Shown: one piece after another, positions 59,858 to 64,000 of the stretch
How the letters are laid out: every line of letters starts with the position of its first letter
Position numbering within the stretch: the first letter of the stretch is position 1
Source: an uncultured bacterium
Lineage (GTDB): Bacteria; Verrucomicrobiota; Lentisphaeria; Victivallales; Victivallaceae
Reading direction: 5' to 3'
NCBI GenBank assembly: GCA_900551245.1
Contig: URVC01000002.1
Location: 1 to 64,000 of the forward strand
Length of the DNA: 64,000 bases
Made by a program: the position numbers and the translations under genes
Notes under the pieces: generated by a model
The model's database searches: none
Told to the model about the DNA's origin: nothing
Seen by the model: the letters and a program-made list of their open reading frames with translations, nothing else

Positions 59858-61090
59858 TCAGCCGGCCCGGTAGGTCCCGGAGCCGAAACGCTCCAGATCC
59901 GCCGTCAGGAGGAACATGCCGCCCGCCCGCAACGGACGGCCCGCATCGATGAGCCGCCGGAAGGCGCGCCGGAGCGAATTGTCCGCCGGATAGTCGGCCG
60001 GATCGCCGTCGTCCCGGCCGTAGACGAAGAAGAGTCCCGCCCGGTCGCTCTCCGGAACCGGCGTGAGATAGAGCTCCTCCATGAAACGCGCCAGATGGGA
60101 GCCGGGCAGTTCGGTCAGCCAGTCCGGATTCAGAATCCACGATTCACAGCAGAAGGCGCGGATCTCCTTGCGGAAACGGGTGCGGAAAAATTCCACCGCC
60201 TGTTCGAGTGACGCCTTCGTCAGCTCTGGCGTCATGCCGCCGCCGCCGGGAATGTGAATGCCCGGCACCCAGTCGTGCGCCGACAGCACCGGGAAATATT
60301 CCGCCGTATCGATCGTTTCATAACGGCCGGTTTCCGCCCGCCCGGTTGCCGGATGAATCGGAATTCCGGTCACCCGGTTCGCAAGTTCGTCGAGGCGGGC
60401 GGTGCACTCTCCCGCCGCTCCGGGGCGGGGGCGGAACCCCTCCCGGGTGAGCTGCCAACCCTCCCGGCAGAAGGCGATGGTCTGCCCGGTTTTCCGGCTC
60501 CGGTAGATCGCCGGCAGCCAGTCCGGAGCGGTCTGAATCATGAATTCGAACCGCCCGACCCGGAAGAGCCGTTTCTCCTGGTAGTATTTCAGCCAGTGGA
60601 TCTGCCGGAGGTCGTGGCCCGGATTCCCCGCATGGGCGGCGGCGTAGATGGCGATGGTGCCGCCGATCCACCGGGCGGGGCCGTCCGCGTATTCCGGCGG
60701 GAGCCCCAGCTCCCGGTACGCCTGTTCGATGCGCGGCAGCATCGCCATCGCCGTGAGCAGTTGAAACAATCCGCACTGCCGCGGGGTCAGGAGATGGGCC
60801 GGCGCCGGCCATGTGCCGAGTCCGGCGTGGGGATCCTCACTGACCGCCCGCAGAATCAGGTTGGCGTAGATTCGCAGCAGCGGCTCCGCCGCCACCCGGG
60901 CGTTCAGTGCGGGTATCTCCGGCGCGAACGGCGTCGGCACCCCCAGTTTCCCCGCATACCGGTCGAAGAAGCCGGGCTGGAAAGAGACCGGCAGAGTTTC
61001 CATCTCCGGAGCGTCGCTCCAGAAACGGGAAAATGCTTCAGCTGTCGCCGGGGAAAATCCCATCCGGCGGGCAAATTCCATTGGCGTCAT
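59858..61090 (-). CDS. Acyltransferase-domain protein (NAT_N/GNAT_C type)
   Basis: A 410-residue protein with the two-domain layout seen in NAT_N and GNAT_C proteins: a helical N-terminal part (LRIYANLILRAVSEDP), then a GNAT-like C-terminal part with WVPGIHIPGGGGMTPELTKA and AFCCESWILNPDWLTELPGS. Such proteins often lie near glycoside hydrolases in Firmicutes and Lentisphaerota. The acyl substrate is unknown. GGGGGAGG precedes the ATG. It ends the clpP-clpX-kinase run. Confidence 0.7.
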   Translation of the reverse strand: MTPMEFARRMGFSPATAEAFSRFWSDAPEMETLPVSFQPGFFDRYAGKLGVPTPFAPEIPALNARVAAEPLLRIYANLILRAVSEDPHAGLGTWPAPAHLLTPRQCGLFQLLTAMAMLPRIEQAYRELGLPPEYADGPARWIGGTIAIYAAAHAGNPGHDLRQIHWLKYYQEKRLFRVGRFEFMIQTAPDWLPAIYRSRKTGQTIAFCREGWQLTREGFRPRPGAAGECTARLDELANRVTGIPIHPATGRAETGRYETIDTAEYFPVLSAHDWVPGIHIPGGGGMTPELTKASLEQAVEFFRTRFRKEIRAFCCESWILNPDWLTELPGSHLARFMEELYLTPVPESDRAGLFFVYGRDDGDPADYPADNSLRRAFRRLIDAGRPLRAGGMFLLTADLERFGSGTYRAG

Positions 61091-61122
61091 CGCTCTGCCT
61101 CCCCCGCATTCTGGTGCGGTTT

Positions 61123-62271
61123 TCAGTAGTTGATGGCCTGATAGTAATTGACGGCGAGAGTGATCAGCGCCGCCGCCAGCAGGAGCGAGAGCAGAATCAG
61201 CAGGATCAGGAAGTTCCGGCCGATGAAGAGCCCCGCATGTTTGAGCGGCGAAGCCTTCTCCGCCTTCGGCGCGTAACCGGTCTGGAAGGCGAAGATGTCC
61301 TCACGCATTTCCGCAACGTTGTTGTAGCGCTCCTCCGGCTGAACCGCCATCGCCTTGAGGCAGATCGCCTCCAGCGCCCCCGGAATGTACCGGTCGTCAG
61401 GTGCCACCTCCGAGGGCGGTGGCAGTTCCCCTGTCACCGTCCGGCGGAACACCTCCTCCATCGGCAGGTGCGCCAGCGGCGGCTCCAGAGCCAGCATCGC
61501 GTACAGAATGGCGCCGAGCGAATAGATGTCGGCGCGGTTGTCCACCGGGAATTCAGCGGAACTGCGGATCTGCTCCGGCGCCATGTAGCCGGGAGTCCCC
61601 TTGACCCGCCCGGCCGGAGTCTGGTCAAGGTCGTTCGGCGCGTAAATGCCGCCGAAAACCGCGGGCCGCAGGGAACGCGCCAGCCCCCAGTCGAGCACCA
61701 GCACTTCGCCGAAATCGCCGAGGTTGACGTTTTCCGGTTTGAGGTCGAGGTGGCAGATCCCCTGCGAGTGCGCAAATTCGATCGCGTTGCAGATGCGGAT
61801 GAAGATCTGCAGCATCCGGGCCAGCCCGTAGCGGCTCACCGTCTCCGGATCCCCTTTGGCCAGCTTCCGCAGCATCGCGGCCAGCGACTGCCCGTGCAGA
61901 TACTTCATCGTGAAGTAGGGCGAACCGCTGGCGTCGATGCCGATGTCGTGCACCGGGACGATGTTCGGGTGTTCCAGTTTCGCCGTCAGCTTCGCCTCGC
62001 GGACGAAGCGTTCCAGATCCGCCTTGGGGCGTTCCCGGAAATCGGGCATGATCGCCATCGCGATCTCCCGCCCGGTGTCCTGATCGAAGACGAGCAGAAC
62101 TCCCTTCATGCCTCCGAAGCCGATCGTGCGGATGAACTTGTAACGCTCCTGCGGCTTGACCGGCAGAGTGGCGAGCACCTCCTCGCCGCTCTCCGGCTCC
62201 TTCCCCGGCAGTTCATCCTCGGAAAGCACCCGGGTCTTGGTATTGAATGTATCCATCTCAGAACACGACAT
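61123..62271 (-). CDS. PknB-like Ser/Thr kinase lacking the beta-3 lysine (WNK-like)
   Basis: A 382-residue protein kinase. The glycine loop is G51-F-G-G-M-K56-G-V. The VAIK site reads I-A-M-A (Ala73 where Lys is expected). The alpha-C Glu92, HLDLKPEN (Asp176, Asn181) and DWG (Asp194) are present, and APEQ and later lobes are normal. Lys56 sits where WNK kinases place their catalytic lysine. A C-terminal membrane span (about 348-372) ends the chain with only about 8 residues outside and no sensor domain. It lies 12 bases after clpX. Confidence 0.9.
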   Translation of the reverse strand: MSCSEMDTFNTKTRVLSEDELPGKEPESGEEVLATLPVKPQERYKFIRTIGFGGMKGVLLVFDQDTGREIAMAIMPDFRERPKADLERFVREAKLTAKLEHPNIVPVHDIGIDASGSPYFTMKYLHGQSLAAMLRKLAKGDPETVSRYGLARMLQIFIRICNAIEFAHSQGICHLDLKPENVNLGDFGEVLVLDWGLARSLRPAVFGGIYAPNDLDQTPAGRVKGTPGYMAPEQIRSSAEFPVDNRADIYSLGAILYAMLALEPPLAHLPMEEVFRRTVTGELPPPSEVAPDDRYIPGALEAICLKAMAVQPEERYNNVAEMREDIFAFQTGYAPKAEKASPLKHAGLFIGRNFLILLILLSLLLAAALITLAVNYYQAINY

Positions 62272-62283
62272 GAAAACAGCGTT

Positions 62284-63594
62284 TTATTTCCCGGTCAGAA
62301 GTTTCGGCTCCGATTCCCCGCGGACGACCGCCGCGTCAATCACACAGCGGGTGACGCCGCGCTTCGACGGGGCGTCGTACATCACATCGAGCATCAGATT
62401 TTCCAGAATCGCCCGGAGTCCGCGGGCCCCGGTGCCGCGCGCCACCGCCTTGTCGGCGAGCGCTTCCAGCGCGTCATCGGTGAATTCCAGCGAAACGTTC
62501 TCCATCGCGAGCAGCCGCTGGTACTGGCGGATCAGCGCATTCTTCGGCTCCCGGAGAATCCGGACCAGATCGGCGCGCTCCAGCGGTTCCAGCGACGTGA
62601 CCACCGGCAGGCGGCCGACGAACTCCGGAATCAGTCCGAACCGGATCAGGTCTTCGGGTTCGCATCTGGCGTAGGGATTCTTCGCGAGATGTTCGGCGGT
62701 CGCTTCCGCCTCTTCGCCCTCGTCATCCACCAGACGCTTGAACCCGAGCACCTGACGGCCGCAACGGCGCTGGATGATCTTATCCAGCCCGACGAACGCT
62801 CCGCCGCAGATGAAGAGGATGTTCGACGTATCGATCCGGAGCAGCTCCTGCTGGGGATGCTTGCGCCCCCCCTGCGGCGGCACGCTGGCGACGGTCCCTT
62901 CGAGAATCTTCAGCAGCGCCTGCTGGACGCCTTCACCGGAAACGTCGCGGGTGATCGAAACGTTCTCCGTCTTGCGGGCGATCTTGTCGATCTCGTCGAC
63001 GTAGATGATGCCGATCTGAGTGCGGGCGATGTCGCCGTCCGCCGCCTGATAGAGCCGGAGCAGGATGTTTTCGACATCCTCGCCGACGTACCCGGCCTCG
63101 GTCAGCGTCGTCGCGTCGCAGATGGCGAAGGGCACGTCGAGCATCCGCGCCAGAGTCCGCGCCAGCAGCGTCTTGCCGCTGCCGGTCGGCCCGAGCAGGA
63201 GAACGTTGCTCTTGTCGAGCTCCACGTCGGCGAAGGCTTCCGGCTCGGCGTCCTTGCGGAGTCCGGCCTGGGTCTGAAGCCGTTTGTAATGGTTGTGCAC
63301 GGCGACTGCGAGCACCTTTTTGGCCCGCTCCTGCCCGATGACAAACTGGTCGAGCTCCGCTTTGATGGCGGCCGGATTGGGGACCTTCAGCTGGGCGATC
63401 GGGTCCGGTTTCTGCTCCTTCTCCGGCGCGTCGGCCTTTCCGCCGGCGCACAGGGCCTGATACCCCTGCCGGAGGCAGTTCGAGCAGATCGCCAGCCCTT
63501 CATAACCGCTCTGGGCGAAGATCACGCCGGGCTCATCCCCCTCGCGGGCGCCGCAGAATGCGCAGATCAGTTTGCTGTTTCCGCGTTTTGCCAT
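62284..63594 (-). CDS. clpX: ATP-dependent protease ATPase subunit ClpX
   Basis: A 436-residue AAA+ unfoldase. The N-terminal zinc domain has CAFCG and ICSNC; Walker A is LLGPTGSGKTLLA, Walker B IIYVDEID, with the GYVGEDVEN pore-side motif, the GGRKHPQQELL (RKH) loop and a VLGF tripeptide in place of the usual IGF ClpP-binding loop. It unfolds tagged substrates and feeds ClpP. The gene starts 3 bases after the clpP stop, the usual operon. Confidence 0.96.
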   Translation of the reverse strand: MAKRGNSKLICAFCGAREGDEPGVIFAQSGYEGLAICSNCLRQGYQALCAGGKADAPEKEQKPDPIAQLKVPNPAAIKAELDQFVIGQERAKKVLAVAVHNHYKRLQTQAGLRKDAEPEAFADVELDKSNVLLLGPTGSGKTLLARTLARMLDVPFAICDATTLTEAGYVGEDVENILLRLYQAADGDIARTQIGIIYVDEIDKIARKTENVSITRDVSGEGVQQALLKILEGTVASVPPQGGRKHPQQELLRIDTSNILFICGGAFVGLDKIIQRRCGRQVLGFKRLVDDEGEEAEATAEHLAKNPYARCEPEDLIRFGLIPEFVGRLPVVTSLEPLERADLVRILREPKNALIRQYQRLLAMENVSLEFTDDALEALADKAVARGTGARGLRAILENLMLDVMYDAPSKRGVTRCVIDAAVVRGESEPKLLTGK

Positions 63595-63597
63595 CGG

Positions 63598-64000
63598 CTA
63601 TTTCTCCTGTGCCGGCCGGGTGACCACCTTGTCCACCAGACCGTATTTGACCGCCTCTTCCGCACCCATGAAGAAGTCGCGTTCGGTATCTTTCTCAATG
63701 CGTTTGATCGACTGGCCGGTATGGGTGGCGATGATCGAATTGAGCATCGCCTTCAAGCGCAGAATCTCCTTGGCCTGGATGTCGATATCGGCCGCGGTTC
63801 CCTGCGCGCCGCCCCAGGGCTGGTGGATCATGATCCGGCTGTTCGGCAGGGCGAAGCGTTTGCCCGCCGCTCCGGCGCAGAGCAGAACCGCTCCCATCGA
63901 GGCGCACTGGCCGACGCAGTAGGTCTTGACGTCGCAGGAGAGCACCTGCATCGTGTCGTAGATCGCCAGCCCGGCCGTCACCGACCCGCCGGGGCTGTTG
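63598..64000 (-). CDS. clpP: ATP-dependent Clp protease proteolytic subunit (N-terminus outside window)
   Basis: The frame remains open to the window edge, so the first part of the protein is missing. The visible part starts NSPGGSVTAGLAIYD and includes the catalytic serine in GQCASMGAVLL, histidine in RIMIHQPWGG and aspartate in DTERDFFM, the full Ser-His-Asp triad. It forms the 14-subunit barrel partnered by ClpX next door. Complete at the C-terminus. Confidence 0.95.
   Translation of the reverse strand, partial: NSPGGSVTAGLAIYDTMQVLSCDVKTYCVGQCASMGAVLLCAGAAGKRFALPNSRIMIHQPWGGAQGTAADIDIQAKEILRLKAMLNSIIATHTGQSIKRIEKDTERDFFMGAEEAVKYGLVDKVVTRPAQEK

Overview
The window joins two regions of different character. 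Bases 1 to about 26,400 have moderate GC, many small overlapping genes and few household functions; this reads as an integrated phage-derived element. From about 27,000 onward GC is high and the genes are ordinary chromosomal ones. The chromosomal set is type III glutamine synthetase, a V-type ATPase operon with the small DUF2764 gene, a PknB-like kinase beside clpXP, and sugar-degradation genes under LacI- and AraC-type regulators. That mix suggests a PVC-group bacterium, most likely a Lentisphaerota (Victivallis-like) gut or anaerobic organism. This is inferred from gene content only.

Element, 1-26.4 kb. The left part has a helicase C-terminus cut by the window edge, a hipBA toxin-antitoxin pair with its own promoter and dyad, a sigma-70-like factor, a ParB-like protein, a stop-interrupted zinc-ribbon ORF, an AntA/BRO-type antirepressor, a tam-like methyltransferase, and an overlapping run of DNA methylase, BRO-N protein and DUF3987 primase/helicase-like protein. 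Immediately after the primase is a 20-bp-periodic iteron array. A second related repeat cluster lies about 1.5 kb further on, and a DDE insertion sequence sits between the two. The middle carries a DUF4143 ATPase, a ParB-methylase fusion, a HARE-HTH protein, a GpA-type large terminase, a DUF2924 protein and a large serine recombinase. A convergent minus-strand operon follows: RdgC-like protein, DEDDh exonuclease, two proteins with Cro/XRE-like helix-turn-helix ends, a frameshifted gene and a J-domain protein. No capsid, portal or tail gene is visible, so the element looks like a satellite or a packaging-dependent integrative element. The right boundary probably lies between 26.4 kb and tRNA-Val(CAC).

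Chromosome, 27-64 kb. Regions in order: a LacI/FAD-oxidoreductase/GH36-like degradation operon; glnN; a terminase large subunit and a repeat-containing phage-like protein with host-like base composition; accA with a GNAT acetyltransferase; an L,D-transpeptidase; ilvB followed by an ftsQ-like gene; an lpdA-DUF2059-YhcH-DUF815 operon; V-ATPase genes E, DUF2764, A, B and D with no I or K gene following; a lone terminase small subunit; an aminotransferase; a NifA-like activator; a polyprenol/diacylglycerol-kinase-like membrane protein; an isopropylmalate/citramalate synthase-family gene behind an attenuator-like leader; a divergent AraC and six-hairpin-like pair; and clpP-clpX-kinase-acyltransferase.

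Points most worth following: the kinase at 61-62 kb lacks the invariant beta-3 lysine but has a lysine in the glycine loop exactly where eukaryotic WNK kinases carry theirs; the leader at 55.7-55.95 kb encodes a Leu-Met-Ile-Val-Ile-Gly-Ile run followed by two terminator hairpins; and several chromosomal promoters share TTGAAA, a 17-base spacer and a TATATT-like -10.
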